A stretch of 64,000 nt of DNA from NCBI RefSeq assembly GCF_009828065.1, contig NZ_WTYK01000006.1:62001-126000 (forward strand), in the 5' to 3' direction. Both the position numbers and the translations under genes were made by a program. A model generated the notes under the pieces. That model was given only the letters and a program-made list of their open reading frames with translations, had not been told where the DNA came from and did not search any database. Origin of the DNA: Croceibacterium soli (lineage in GTDB: Bacteria; Pseudomonadota; Alphaproteobacteria; Sphingomonadales; Sphingomonadaceae). Positions 8,020 to 15,682 of the stretch are shown here, one piece after another; position 1 is the stretch's first letter; every line of letters starts with the position of its first letter.

Positions 8020-8550
8020 TCAGACCAGCGCGTAGTACCGCAGCAGGTTGCCGTCGCTGCGCCGCTCGCCGACGCCGATGAAGACGTGCTTGGTCAGCCA
8101 GTCGTGTTTGCCCACGGGGCATTCGAACGTCGGGTTGCCGCGCAGGTAATACTCCTCGTGCGGCACGGGTTCGCCGCCCTTGAAAGCCCAGTCGCGCAGG
8201 CGCTCCATCGTGTCCGGCTTGCGCCCCCACAGGAAGCCGCGGTTGTTGAGGAGGATCACGGTGCCGTCATCCTCCTCAAGCAGATAGCGGGCGTCGAACA
8301 CCGCCACATCGTCGGGCCGGAAGTAGGCGTAGTCGCCGCCCGATCCGGGGATCGCCCGCCCCTTCAGTTGCGGGCCTTCGAACGTGCCGCCCTTCACCAG
8401 AACGGCCGTGCGCATGCCGCCGCTGGGGTGCGGCGCGATCGTATGGACCTCGGGGAAAGTCAGCCGCACTTCCATCGCGAGTTCGAGCCGCGGGTTGTCG
8501 ATGTCCGAGAACGGCGGGGTGAATGGGGTCGTGTCGTTAAACTCGGGCAT
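8020..8550 (-). CDS. DUF3237 family protein
   Basis: This 176-residue protein matches the DUF3237 beta-barrel pattern: PHPSGGMRTAVLVKGGTFEGPQLKGRAIPGSGGDY (about 40-75), then FDARYLLEEDDGTVILLNNRGFLWG, and a C-terminal HVFIGVGERR segment. No signal peptide or membrane helix is seen. Its ATG overlaps the SDR stop codon by one base (ATGA), so the two genes form one operon. The biochemical role of DUF3237 is not established. Repeated occurrence beside dehydrogenases suggests an auxiliary or small-molecule-processing role in the same catabolic step. Confidence 0.8.
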   Translation of the reverse strand: MPEFNDTTPFTPPFSDIDNPRLELAMEVRLTFPEVHTIAPHPSGGMRTAVLVKGGTFEGPQLKGRAIPGSGGDYAYFRPDDVAVFDARYLLEEDDGTVILLNNRGFLWGRKPDTMERLRDWAFKGGEPVPHEEYYLRGNPTFECPVGKHDWLTKHVFIGVGERRSDGNLLRYYALV

Positions 8551-9299
8551 CAGCGCAACTCCAGCAGGCCGCCGTCGACGAACAGGTTGGCGCCGGTGAT
8601 GAAGCTGGCGTCCTCGCTGGCGAGGAACAGCACGGCTTTGGCCACTTCCTCGCTCGTCCCCATGCGGTGCATCGGGATATTCTCGATCATCATCTCTTTC
8701 AGCTTTTCCACGTCGGCGTCGCTCATTCCCGGATTGCGGTAGAGCAGCGGCGTCTCGATCGGCCCCGGGCTGACCATGTTCAGGCGGATGCCTTCCGCGA
8801 CCAGTTCCTTGGCGAAGACCTTCATCGCCATGTGGAGCCCGGCTTTCGCCGCCGAGTAAGTGCCGTTGCCCTCGATCGCGCCGTGCGCGCCGATCGAGCC
8901 GGTGACCACGATCGAGCCGCCCTTGCCCATAATCCTCAGCGCCTTCTGCACCGCGAACACGCAGCCCTTCAGGTTGATCGAGTGGACATGGTCCCAATCC
9001 GCTTCGGTGATCCCGCGCAAGGGCGCGAACCCGCCGACCCCTGCGTTGACGTAGAGCACGTCGATGCGGCCATCCGCCGCTTCAACCTGCGCCACCACCT
9101 CCTCGGTGGAGCCGACATCGGCAATGTCCGATTGGTGCCCCGTGCTTCGCGGGATCGCGGCCGCAGCCTGGTCGATCGTCTCCCGATTGCGCCCGGTGAG
9201 ATGGACCCTCGCCCCCTCCGCCGCGAAAGCTTTCGCCGCCGCCAGCCCCATACCGCTGTTGCCCCCCAGCACGAGTACGACTTTGTCCTTGAACCTCAT
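8550..9299 (-). CDS. Short-chain dehydrogenase/reductase (classical SDR)
   Basis: This 249-residue Rossmann-fold oxidoreductase has an N-terminal cofactor loop GGNSGMG (12-18), NAG (85-87), and the catalytic triad S135, Y148 and K152 in the YSAAK motif. R37 after the second strand (TGRNR) suggests NADP(H) is possible. It is 3-oxoacyl-ACP-reductase-like in size, but is paired with DUF3237 rather than fatty acid genes. An alcohol or ketone dehydrogenase for aromatic side chains fits the neighbourhood, as an inference. First gene of the two-gene operon. Confidence 0.85.
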   Translation of the reverse strand: MRFKDKVVLVLGGNSGMGLAAAKAFAAEGARVHLTGRNRETIDQAAAAIPRSTGHQSDIADVGSTEEVVAQVEAADGRIDVLYVNAGVGGFAPLRGITEADWDHVHSINLKGCVFAVQKALRIMGKGGSIVVTGSIGAHGAIEGNGTYSAAKAGLHMAMKVFAKELVAEGIRLNMVSPGPIETPLLYRNPGMSDADVEKLKEMMIENIPMHRMGTSEEVAKAVLFLASEDASFITGANLFVDGGLLELR

Positions 9300-9362
9300 A
9301 TCACTCCCCAGACCTGCTCACCACGATGCAGGTACCAAGCCTGCACCCACCTCTCTCGAACC

Positions 9363-9502
9363 GTCACCCTGAACTCGTTTCAGGGCCCATTCCTCCGTCC
9401 GCACGGAGCCGGCAGTCGAAGCGCACCCCGCTGAAAGCAAACGCCAGCCACCATGCTCCGCGCTCGCGGCCCCATGGATGCTGAAACGAGTTCAGCATGA
9501 CG
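9363..9502. repeat. Palindromic intergenic element, copy C
   Basis: Full-length copy of the family at 7719-7856, with the same left (CCCTGAACTCGTTTCAGGG) and right (GCTGAAACGAGTTCAGC) hairpins. It is located just upstream of the SDR operon. Confidence 0.75.
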
Positions 9503-9559
9503 AGTTTGGCAGGAGTGGCGGTTCATTTCCCTACCCACAGCACCCACCACTCCCCTCCC

Positions 9560-9697
9560 GTCACCCTGAACTCGTTTCAGGGCCCATTCCTCCGCCCGCG
9601 CGGAGCCCGCAGTCGAAGCGCGCCCGGCCGAAGCAAACGCCAGCCATCGTGCTCCGCGCTCGCGGCCCGATGGATGCTGAAACGAGTTCAGCATGAC
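9560..9697. repeat. Palindromic intergenic element, copy D
   Basis: Full-length copy in the same orientation as copy C and separated from it by only 57 bp. The 9300-9721 gap therefore consists almost entirely of two tandem copies, ending 24 bp from the stop codon of the SnoaL-like gene. Confidence 0.75.
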
Positions 9698-9721
9698 GAA
9701 ACTTTGGCAGGGAGACTTCCA

Positions 9722-10111
9722 TCAAAACTGCGAGATCGGGTTCGGCCCGCCATCGACGACGTCCTGCATCACGTCCCAGTGCTCCGCAATCATCCCGCCT
9801 TCGATGCGGAAGATGTCGATCACCGCCCAGCCCGGATCGCCCGGCCAGCGGCGCACGTGGTAGTGCACCGTGACATGGTCGCCATCGACAAACGCCCGCT
9901 TCACGTCGTGCACCGCTTCCGGCGTCTGCTCGCGGATCATGTCGAGGAACGCCTTCAGCGCCTCGCGCCCCGGCGCGGCCATCTGGTTGTGCTGGATGTA
10001 GTCCGGCGAAATGAACCGCTCGACGGCGGCCGAATCCATCGGGTTCAGCACGTGCTCGAACATATCGAGCACCAGCTTGAGATTCGCCTCTTCCTGCGCC
10101 GTGCGGCTCAT
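9722..10111 (-). CDS. SnoaL-like polyketide-cyclase fold protein
   Basis: This 129-residue single-domain SnoaL/NTF2-like protein has an N-terminal helix pair (ANLKLVLDMFEHVLNP), then FISPDYIQHN, a central DGDHVTVHYHVRR strand pair and the closing IFRIEGGMIAEHWDVMQ motif, characteristic of SnoaL-like proteins. Its start overlaps the stop of the GMC oxidoreductase gene by 4 bp, so the two are translationally coupled and likely act on one substrate. Members catalyse cofactor-free hydrations, aldol-type or isomerase reactions. The actual reaction here is unknown. Confidence 0.8.
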   Translation of the reverse strand: MSRTAQEEANLKLVLDMFEHVLNPMDSAAVERFISPDYIQHNQMAAPGREALKAFLDMIREQTPEAVHDVKRAFVDGDHVTVHYHVRRWPGDPGWAVIDIFRIEGGMIAEHWDVMQDVVDGGPNPISQF

Positions 10112-11766
10112 GCGGCCTCGCGCCGGCGGGGCAGTTCGGCGGCCGGAAGCACTCGGCCCTTGATCAGGTCGGCCGCTTTCTCGCCTACCATGATGCACGG
10201 CAGGTTGGTGTTGCCGCCGGGCACGGTCGGCATGATCGAGGCGTCGGCGACGCGCAGGCCCTGGACGCCGATCACGCGCAGTTCGCTGTCGACCACCGAC
10301 TGCTCGCCCATGCCCATCGCGCAAGTGCCGACGGGATGCTGGGCCACATAGCAGCTCGCGCGGATATAGGCGTCCAGCTCGTCGTCGGACTGGACTTGCG
10401 CGCCCGGCGTGCGCTCATCCCGCAGCAGGTCCGCCATCGGCGCAGTGCCGTAGATCTTCCGCGCCGCGCGCACCGCATCGCGCATCTGCGCCCGGTCGCC
10501 TTCGGTATCGAGAATGTTGAGCGTCACCGCAGCGACTTCGCGCGGGTCGGCGCTCTTCAGCTCGACCCAGCCGCGGCTTTCCGGATGGAGCTGCACCAGC
10601 CCGGCCCAGAACACGTGCTCCTGCACCGCCTTGATGCCCGGGAACCAGGTCTGCGCGTCGAAGCGGATCGGGTTGACCATGATCTGCAGGTCGGGCCGCT
10701 CCAGCTCCGGCCGGGTGCGGATCACCACGTTGCAGCTATTGACCTGGTAGGCCATCGGTCCGGTGCCGAAAACCGCCCAGCGCAGCGCGTTGAGCGCGAT
10801 CCGGTCCCACCGCAGCTGGTTGAGGAAAGTGACCGGCTCCCGCGAATTCCACTCGAGCGAGGCGGTCGGATGTTCCTGCAGGTTGCGGCCGACGCCCGGG
10901 CTGTCGTGGACCACGGCGACGCCGTGCTCCTTCAGGTGCGCCGCCGGCCCGACGCCAGAAAGCATGAGCAGGTGCGGCGAATTGTAAGCCCCGCCGGAAA
11001 GGATCACCTCCTTGCGCGCGCGGATCACCTGCGGCCCGTCTGGCCCTTCGATCTCGACACCGACGCAGCGTTTCCCTTCGAACACCACGCGGTGGACGAG
11101 CACGCCGGAGCGCACGTCGAGATTGCGCCGGCCGAGCGCCGGCTTGATGTAAGCCGATGCCGCGCTGACCCGGCGTCCCCGGCTGTCGACGGTCATCTCA
11201 CCCCGGGCAAAGCCCTCGGCCTGATCGCCGCAGAGATCTTCGCTGGTGGCGAACCCGGCCGCTTCGGCGGTCTCCATCATCCGCTCGTGGTGGAGGACGT
11301 CGAGGTCGATCGGCTTGATCTGGACCGGTCCGCCCTTCCCGTGGAACGTCCCCTCGCCGCGCCAGGAATCCTCCAGCTTGCGGAAGTACGGCAGGACATC
11401 GGCGAACGACCAGCCCCGCGCGCCCATTTGCGCCCACTGGTCGTAGTCACCGGGGTGGCCGCGCATCGCGAACATGCCGTTGATCGAGCTCGACCCGCCC
11501 ATCACCTTCCCGCGCGGAAGCGGCAGGCGCCGTCCGTCGAGGTTCGGCTCCGGCTCGGTCATATAGGTCCAGTTGAAGCGCGGATCGGGCATCGCTTTCA
11601 GGAACGCGAGCGGCATCTTGAGGTACGGATGCTCGTCGCGCCCGCCGGCTTCCAGCAGCAGCACGTTGGTGCCCGCATCCTCGCTCAGGCGCGCCGCCAC
11701 GACGCACCCGCTGCTGCCCGCACCCACCACGATGTAATCGAAACAATCGCCGCTCTGCTCGGCCAT
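10108..11766 (-). CDS. GMC family FAD-dependent alcohol oxidoreductase
   Basis: This 552-residue choline-dehydrogenase-like GMC protein has an N-terminal FAD dinucleotide motif VGAGSSGCVVAARL (14-27), the GMC signature GRLPLPRGKVMGGSSSING (about 78-97), and a C-terminal block with the catalytic His in QHPVGTCAMG plus VADASIMPTVPGGNTNLP. It probably oxidises a primary alcohol to an aldehyde or acid. In Sphingobium SYK-6, GMC enzymes PhcC and PhcD oxidise the side-chain alcohol of the lignin dimer dehydrodiconiferyl alcohol, which makes a lignin-dimer role plausible. It is divergent from an NTF2-like gene across the TAACGGTCGTTA operator. Confidence 0.88.
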   Translation of the reverse strand: MAEQSGDCFDYIVVGAGSSGCVVAARLSEDAGTNVLLLEAGGRDEHPYLKMPLAFLKAMPDPRFNWTYMTEPEPNLDGRRLPLPRGKVMGGSSSINGMFAMRGHPGDYDQWAQMGARGWSFADVLPYFRKLEDSWRGEGTFHGKGGPVQIKPIDLDVLHHERMMETAEAAGFATSEDLCGDQAEGFARGEMTVDSRGRRVSAASAYIKPALGRRNLDVRSGVLVHRVVFEGKRCVGVEIEGPDGPQVIRARKEVILSGGAYNSPHLLMLSGVGPAAHLKEHGVAVVHDSPGVGRNLQEHPTASLEWNSREPVTFLNQLRWDRIALNALRWAVFGTGPMAYQVNSCNVVIRTRPELERPDLQIMVNPIRFDAQTWFPGIKAVQEHVFWAGLVQLHPESRGWVELKSADPREVAAVTLNILDTEGDRAQMRDAVRAARKIYGTAPMADLLRDERTPGAQVQSDDELDAYIRASCYVAQHPVGTCAMGMGEQSVVDSELRVIGVQGLRVADASIMPTVPGGNTNLPCIMVGEKAADLIKGRVLPAAELPRRREAA

Positions 11767-11803
11767 TCACGCTCTCCCGCGGGGCTCCCGTCCACGGGCC
11801 GCC

Positions 11804-11831
11804 TTGCCTCCTTGCTAACGGTCGTTACTAT
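11804..11831 (+). promoter_or_regulatory. Promoter with embedded TAACG-GT-CGTTA operator
   Basis: TTGCCT (11804-11809), a 16-bp spacer and TACTAT (11826-11831) form a plausible promoter for the gene at 11852. A perfect palindrome at 11816-11827, identical to that at 1723-1734, fills the spacer. It also lies 50 bp from the GMC start on the other strand and could control both directions. Confidence 0.6.
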
Positions 11832-11851
11832 CATGTGCAAGGAGAGCGATC

Positions 11852-12247
11852 ATGACCCGCGAAGATTACGAGCGCTACGCCGCCGCCTTCAACGCACGCG
11901 ACTACGATACCGTGTTCGACTTCTATGCCGAGCGGCCGAGGATGGCCTTCTTCAAGGTGGAGATCACCACGCGCGAGCAGTTGAAGGATTTCTACGGCTT
12001 CCTGCACCAGTTCGTGAAGGAGACCGTCACCGTGGAGCGCTTCGCCGGCAGCGACGAACTCGCGGCGGTGGAGGGGATCGTGCGGGTCGAGGGCATCGCC
12101 GACCTGACGCCGGAAATCCTTGCGGGGCGCGGGCTCGGCCAGTTCTTCCCGATCGCGAAGGGAGAAGTGCAGGAGATGCGGCAATACATCCACTACCACC
12201 TGAAGGACGGCAAGATCGAAAGCGTCGGCTGTGCGCTCGTCGCCTAG
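11852..12247 (+). CDS. SnoaL/NTF2-like protein
   Basis: This 131-residue NTF2-like protein opens with REDYERYAAAFNARDYDTVFDFYAE, followed by KVEITTREQLKDFYGFL, a central beta region (VEGIVRVEGIADL), and the C-terminal strands QYIHYHLKDGKIESVGCALV. A GGAGAGCG ribosome-binding site precedes the ATG at 11852. It is divergent from the GMC oxidoreductase and probably co-regulated with it. Sequence similarity to the 9722 and 4001 proteins is limited to fold-level pattern. Function unknown; a lyase, isomerase or hydratase acting on the GMC product is possible. Confidence 0.78.
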   Translation: MTREDYERYAAAFNARDYDTVFDFYAERPRMAFFKVEITTREQLKDFYGFLHQFVKETVTVERFAGSDELAAVEGIVRVEGIADLTPEILAGRGLGQFFPIAKGEVQEMRQYIHYHLKDGKIESVGCALVA

Positions 12248-12269
12248 AGCTTTTCACCCTTGCGGAATT

Positions 12270-12284
12270 TTCGCATACCTGAAA
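12270..12284. promoter_or_regulatory. Operator-like 15-mer TTCGCA-TACC-TGAAA
   Basis: It lies 11 bp before the MetE-like start codon. The region 20880-20894, between the ligM operon and metF, reads TTCGCA-GGTA-TGAAA, the same flanks with the centre reverse-complemented. That fits two orientations of one semi-palindromic site. The IclR protein encoded two genes downstream is the likely ligand, as an inference. Confidence 0.4.
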
Positions 12285-12295
12285 TACCGGCCAGG

Positions 12296-13432
12296 ATGAT
12301 CAAGACCACACACGTCGGCAGCCTTCCGCGCGGCCCCGAACTCGTACCGCTGCTTCTCGCCCGCGACAAGGGTGAGGCCTACGACGAAGCCGAGTTCGAC
12401 CGCGTGGTCCAAACCGCCGTCGATTCCGCCGTCGCACGGCAGGTGGAAGCCGGCGTTTCTGTCGTCAGCGACGGCGAGCTCGGGAAGGTGGGGTACTCCA
12501 CCTATATCATCGAGCGCCTCTCCGGCTTCGGCGGCAACACGCCTCGCAAGCCGGCCAAGGACCTCGCCCAGGTGCCGGAGCTTGCCCAGAAGCTGTCGCA
12601 CATCATGGGCGCCCAGGAATTTACCCGCGCCAGCGCCATCGCCAAAGTCGAGCTGGTCAACCTCCAGCCGCTGCACGACGACATCCGCCGCTTCCGCTCC
12701 GCGCTCGACATGCACGGCGCCAAGGGTTCTGGGGGCGTCGAAGCGTTCATGAACTCCGCCAGCCCGGGCCTCATCACAGCGTTCCAGCCGAACCAGTTCT
12801 ACCCCAGCCACGAAGCCTACCTGGCCGACCTGGTGGACGCGATGCGCCCCGAATACGAAGCGATCGTCGCGGCCGGCTTCCAGCTCCAGCTCGACTGCCC
12901 GGACCTGGCGATGAGCCGCCACACCGGCTACCAGGACCTCTCCGACGACGAATTCGTCAAGGTCGCTCACGCCAATGTCGAGGCGCTCAACGCAGCGACC
13001 GCGAACATTCCGCCGGAAATGCTGCGGATGCACGTGTGCTGGGGCAACTACGAAGGCCCGCACGACTTCGACATCCCGCTCGAAAAGATCATCGACGTGG
13101 TCCTTGCCGCCCGCCCGGCCACGATCCTGTTCGAAGCCGCCAACCCGCGCCACGAGCACGAATGGACCGTGTGGAAGGCGGCCGACACCAGCGGCAAGAT
13201 TCTCGCTCCCGGGCTGATCGACAGTTGCTCCAACTACCTCGAAACTCCCGAATTGATCGCCCAACGTATCGAGCGTTTCGCGAGCTTCGTGGGCAAGGAC
13301 CGGGTCGTCGCCAGCAGCGACTGCGGCTTCGGGACGTTCGCCGGATACGGCAAGATCGACCCGGTCGTCGCCTGGAAGAAGCTCGCCGCCTTGCGCGAAG
13401 GCGCTGATATCGCAGAGAAACGGATCGGATAG
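12296..13432 (+). CDS. MetE-like cobalamin-independent methyltransferase (C-terminal domain type)
   Basis: This 378-residue protein corresponds to the catalytic C-terminal half of MetE, without the N-terminal half, so it is a short methionine synthase II-like protein. It opens with TTHVGSLPR. The zinc ligands expected for the thiol-activating site are visible as H246 and C248 (MHVCWGN), E280 and C343 (SSDCGFGTF). MetE proteins move a methyl group from methyl-tetrahydrofolate to a thiol. Beside the O-demethylation genes it may drain methyl-tetrahydrofolate or act on another methyl donor. The IclR gene starts 4 bp downstream, so they form one operon. Substrate is unproven. Confidence 0.75.
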   Translation: MIKTTHVGSLPRGPELVPLLLARDKGEAYDEAEFDRVVQTAVDSAVARQVEAGVSVVSDGELGKVGYSTYIIERLSGFGGNTPRKPAKDLAQVPELAQKLSHIMGAQEFTRASAIAKVELVNLQPLHDDIRRFRSALDMHGAKGSGGVEAFMNSASPGLITAFQPNQFYPSHEAYLADLVDAMRPEYEAIVAAGFQLQLDCPDLAMSRHTGYQDLSDDEFVKVAHANVEALNAATANIPPEMLRMHVCWGNYEGPHDFDIPLEKIIDVVLAARPATILFEAANPRHEHEWTVWKAADTSGKILAPGLIDSCSNYLETPELIAQRIERFASFVGKDRVVASSDCGFGTFAGYGKIDPVVAWKKLAALREGADIAEKRIG

Positions 13433-13436
13433 CGGC

Positions 13437-14210
13437 ATGGCCACCATCGAGCAGTCTGGCGTCCAACCCGGCATCCAGTCCAGCCAGGTGAAATCGGCCA
13501 CCCGAACGCTCGACATCATCGAATACGTCGTCGCCCACCCGCGCCCGCTCGTCGCGCAGGAGATCGCCACCGCCCTCGGCATCCCGGTTTCGAGCCTGTC
13601 CTACCTGCTGGCCACCCTGGTCGAGCGCAACTACCTGCTGCGCGAAGGGCGCCGCTATTCGCCCGGCCCCGGGCTGCAGAAGCTGCAGATGCATGCCGAG
13701 GCATACTCGCTGGCCGACCGCGCCGCGCCGCTGGTGCGCACCTTGCGCATCCAACTCAACGAGACGACCACCTTCTGGGTGCGCGAAGGCTGGGACGTCG
13801 AAGCGCTGGTCACCGAGTCCAGCGAGCAGGCGCTGCGCTACGCCGTCCCCACCGGCAACCGCGTGCCGATGCACCCGCTTGCTTCCGGCAAGGCGCTGCT
13901 CGCCGCGCTCAGCGACGAGGAGCTCGACCGCTACTTCGCCGAGACCGAGCGCAGCCGCTTCACCGCCAACACGATCACCGCGGAAAAAGCCCTGCGCAAG
14001 GAAATCGCCGAGACCCGCAAGACCGGCTTCGCCTTCACCGACGAGGAATTCAACCTCGGCATCTTCAGCATCGGCCGGGTGGTCACGATCGGCGGCGAAG
14101 CGGCCGGCGCGCTCTCGGTCGCCATCCCCAAAGTCCGCTGCGACCAGACCATGCGCGGCCGTGTGATGGACCTGCTCGAACGCACCGCCGGGCTGCTCGA
14201 GACGCCTTGA
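13437..14210 (+). CDS. IclR family transcriptional regulator
   Basis: This 257-residue protein has an N-terminal winged helix (about 18-80; EIATALGIPVSSLSYLLATLVERNYLLREGR broken across two helices) and a GAF-like effector domain (about 90-255) ending with the IclR pattern GALSVAIP. It is co-transcribed with the MetE-like gene. In SYK-6 the IclR protein DesX controls syringate O-demethylation, so control of C1 or demethylation genes here is a reasonable hypothesis. It is supported by the shared 15-mer at 12270 and 20880. Its ligand is unknown. Confidence 0.88.
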   Translation: MATIEQSGVQPGIQSSQVKSATRTLDIIEYVVAHPRPLVAQEIATALGIPVSSLSYLLATLVERNYLLREGRRYSPGPGLQKLQMHAEAYSLADRAAPLVRTLRIQLNETTTFWVREGWDVEALVTESSEQALRYAVPTGNRVPMHPLASGKALLAALSDEELDRYFAETERSRFTANTITAEKALRKEIAETRKTGFAFTDEEFNLGIFSIGRVVTIGGEAAGALSVAIPKVRCDQTMRGRVMDLLERTAGLLETP

Positions 14211-14220
14211 GACGCGGGTA

Positions 14221-14385
14221 AGCCCCCTCCTGTTGTCCCTTCGGGACAGCTTCGCTTCCAGAGGAGGGGGTTGGGGGTGGTGGAGGCGCGCGAAACGTTT
14301 CGCCAACCGCAGCACCACCCCGCTGCGACTAGGTTCGCCTACGGCTCACCAAGTCCCGCTGCCCCTCCTCTGAGGAGGAGGAGCG
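14221..14385. repeat. 165-bp repeat, copy 1
   Basis: This element contains an internal GTCCC-TTCG-GGGAC-like hairpin, a CCTCCTC/GAGGAGG outer pair and a GAAACG-TTTCGCC palindrome. It is a near-identical direct repeat of 17863-18026, with roughly ten differences by eye. The two copies bracket the membrane regulator and TonB-dependent receptor genes. A partial inverted copy lies at 6586-6667. Confidence 0.8.
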
Positions 14386-14390
14386 GTCCT

Positions 14391-15572
14391 TTACGGCCGG
14401 GCCCTCGCCAGCACGACTCTCTCGTCGAGGTCAGCGCCTTGTTGGCCGGTGATCTCGTAGAGGGTCTCGAACGGCGCACCGTCCTCCACCAGACCGGCTA
14501 GCGCCTCCGGATGCTCAGCGGACACGGCCAGCGGGGCCAGGCCTCGCAGCCCGGTATCCCGCTCGGCGGCGACGACCGCCACGAGCGCTCCGCCGGGTTC
14601 CCGGAAGCGGGCGAGATAGCCATAATCGCGATAGTACCGACCTGAGGCGAGCGAGCGGGCTTCTCCGCTCACGTAGCGGCGGCCGGATTCGACGTCGATC
14701 AGTTCGTCGTAGCTCTCGCCCACGGCGAAGCCGGAGGTCATGAAGTTGACGTCCTCGATCAGCCCCATGCCGCTGATCAGGCCGATGTAGACCACGTTGA
14801 AATCCTGGAACGTACCGCTGGTCACTTGCGAAGCGGGCATGACGGCGACGGGCTGCGGATGCTGCGCGAGGACAGGCATCAGCGCCTGCAGGGCATAGGC
14901 GCTCGAGAACGGCAGGTAGTTGAGCCCCATATCCTGGCTCGCGCCGTAGCGGTCCGGATCGGCTTCCTGCGCGCGGGCGAGGTCGGTCGGAGTATCGATC
15001 GCGAAGTCGCGGATCAGGCGGCCCTCTTCCGGCCGTAGCGGATCGATCTCGCCAAAGATGTAGTAGTCGCCCACGGCGATCATGATCGGCCGCTCGGATT
15101 CGAGGAACGGCTGCCAGATCGCGTTAGCCTCGGTCTCGTCACCACCGCCCGTCAGGCTGCGGCCGGCAAGGAACGCCGCGGCGAGCGCGAGCAGCGCCAG
15201 CACCGGGATCAGCCAGCGGCGGGAGCGCGAGCGGGGTTCAGGCGGCGCTTCCGTCTCCGCCGCCCGGAAATGGAGTGCGTAAGTGCCGGCGGGCAGGACC
15301 AGCCGGCCGCCGGCAGTGCCCTCACGATCGTAGAACTGCTCGAGGCGCTTGCGCAGCCGGTGGATGTAGACGCGGGCGGTCGCGTCGTCGGCATCGGCAC
15401 CGTCATGGCCGAACACGGTCTCGGCGATCTCGGCCTGGCTGGCCGGAGCGGCATCCGGTCCGCGAGCGGCAAGAAAGTCGAACAGCTCGCGCAAGCGCCC
15501 GGCGCGGCCGACCAGCCCGCTTGCGCGAACCCGCTCCACCTCCCTCGCAAACCCGGCCTGCGCCTCGTCCAT
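14391..15572 (-). CDS. ToxR-like membrane-bound winged-helix regulator
   Basis: This 393-residue one-component regulator has a cytoplasmic OmpR/ToxR-type winged helix at about 25-103 (AEIAETVFG, ATARVYIHRLRKRLEQFY, LVLPAGTYAL), one transmembrane helix at about 120-140, and a roughly 250-residue periplasmic domain of unknown fold. No phospho-acceptor domain is present. The ATG at 15572 was chosen over a GTG five codons upstream because an AGAGGGG site precedes it, though spacing is short. It is divergent from the TonB-dependent receptor and probably controls it, sensing a periplasmic ligand. Confidence 0.75.
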   Translation of the reverse strand: MDEAQAGFAREVERVRASGLVGRAGRLRELFDFLAARGPDAAPASQAEIAETVFGHDGADADDATARVYIHRLRKRLEQFYDREGTAGGRLVLPAGTYALHFRAAETEAPPEPRSRSRRWLIPVLALLALAAAFLAGRSLTGGGDETEANAIWQPFLESERPIMIAVGDYYIFGEIDPLRPEEGRLIRDFAIDTPTDLARAQEADPDRYGASQDMGLNYLPFSSAYALQALMPVLAQHPQPVAVMPASQVTSGTFQDFNVVYIGLISGMGLIEDVNFMTSGFAVGESYDELIDVESGRRYVSGEARSLASGRYYRDYGYLARFREPGGALVAVVAAERDTGLRGLAPLAVSAEHPEALAGLVEDGAPFETLYEITGQQGADLDERVVLARARP

Positions 15573-15588
15573 TTCCCCTCTGCCCACT

Positions 15589-15603
15589 GTAACGTGCTGT
15601 TAC
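15589..15603. promoter_or_regulatory. Palindrome GTAAC-GTGCT-GTTAC
   Basis: This inverted repeat lies in the 110-bp divergent gap between the ToxR-like regulator and the TonB-dependent receptor. The half-sites match those at 1723, 5025 and 11816, but the spacer is one base longer, so binding by the same regulator is uncertain. Confidence 0.4.
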
Positions 15604-15682
15604 CGCGCATTACCGTAATTAACTTGGATTGGCGAGGACGGCTCGCGATTGTCGCTTCGAACACGACATCGCCTGATCGGAC

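Noticed and set aside
12254-14318. Long minus-strand frames opposite the MetE-like and IclR genes
   Set aside because: No recognisable domain; the plus-strand proteins have intact zinc ligands and a winged helix.
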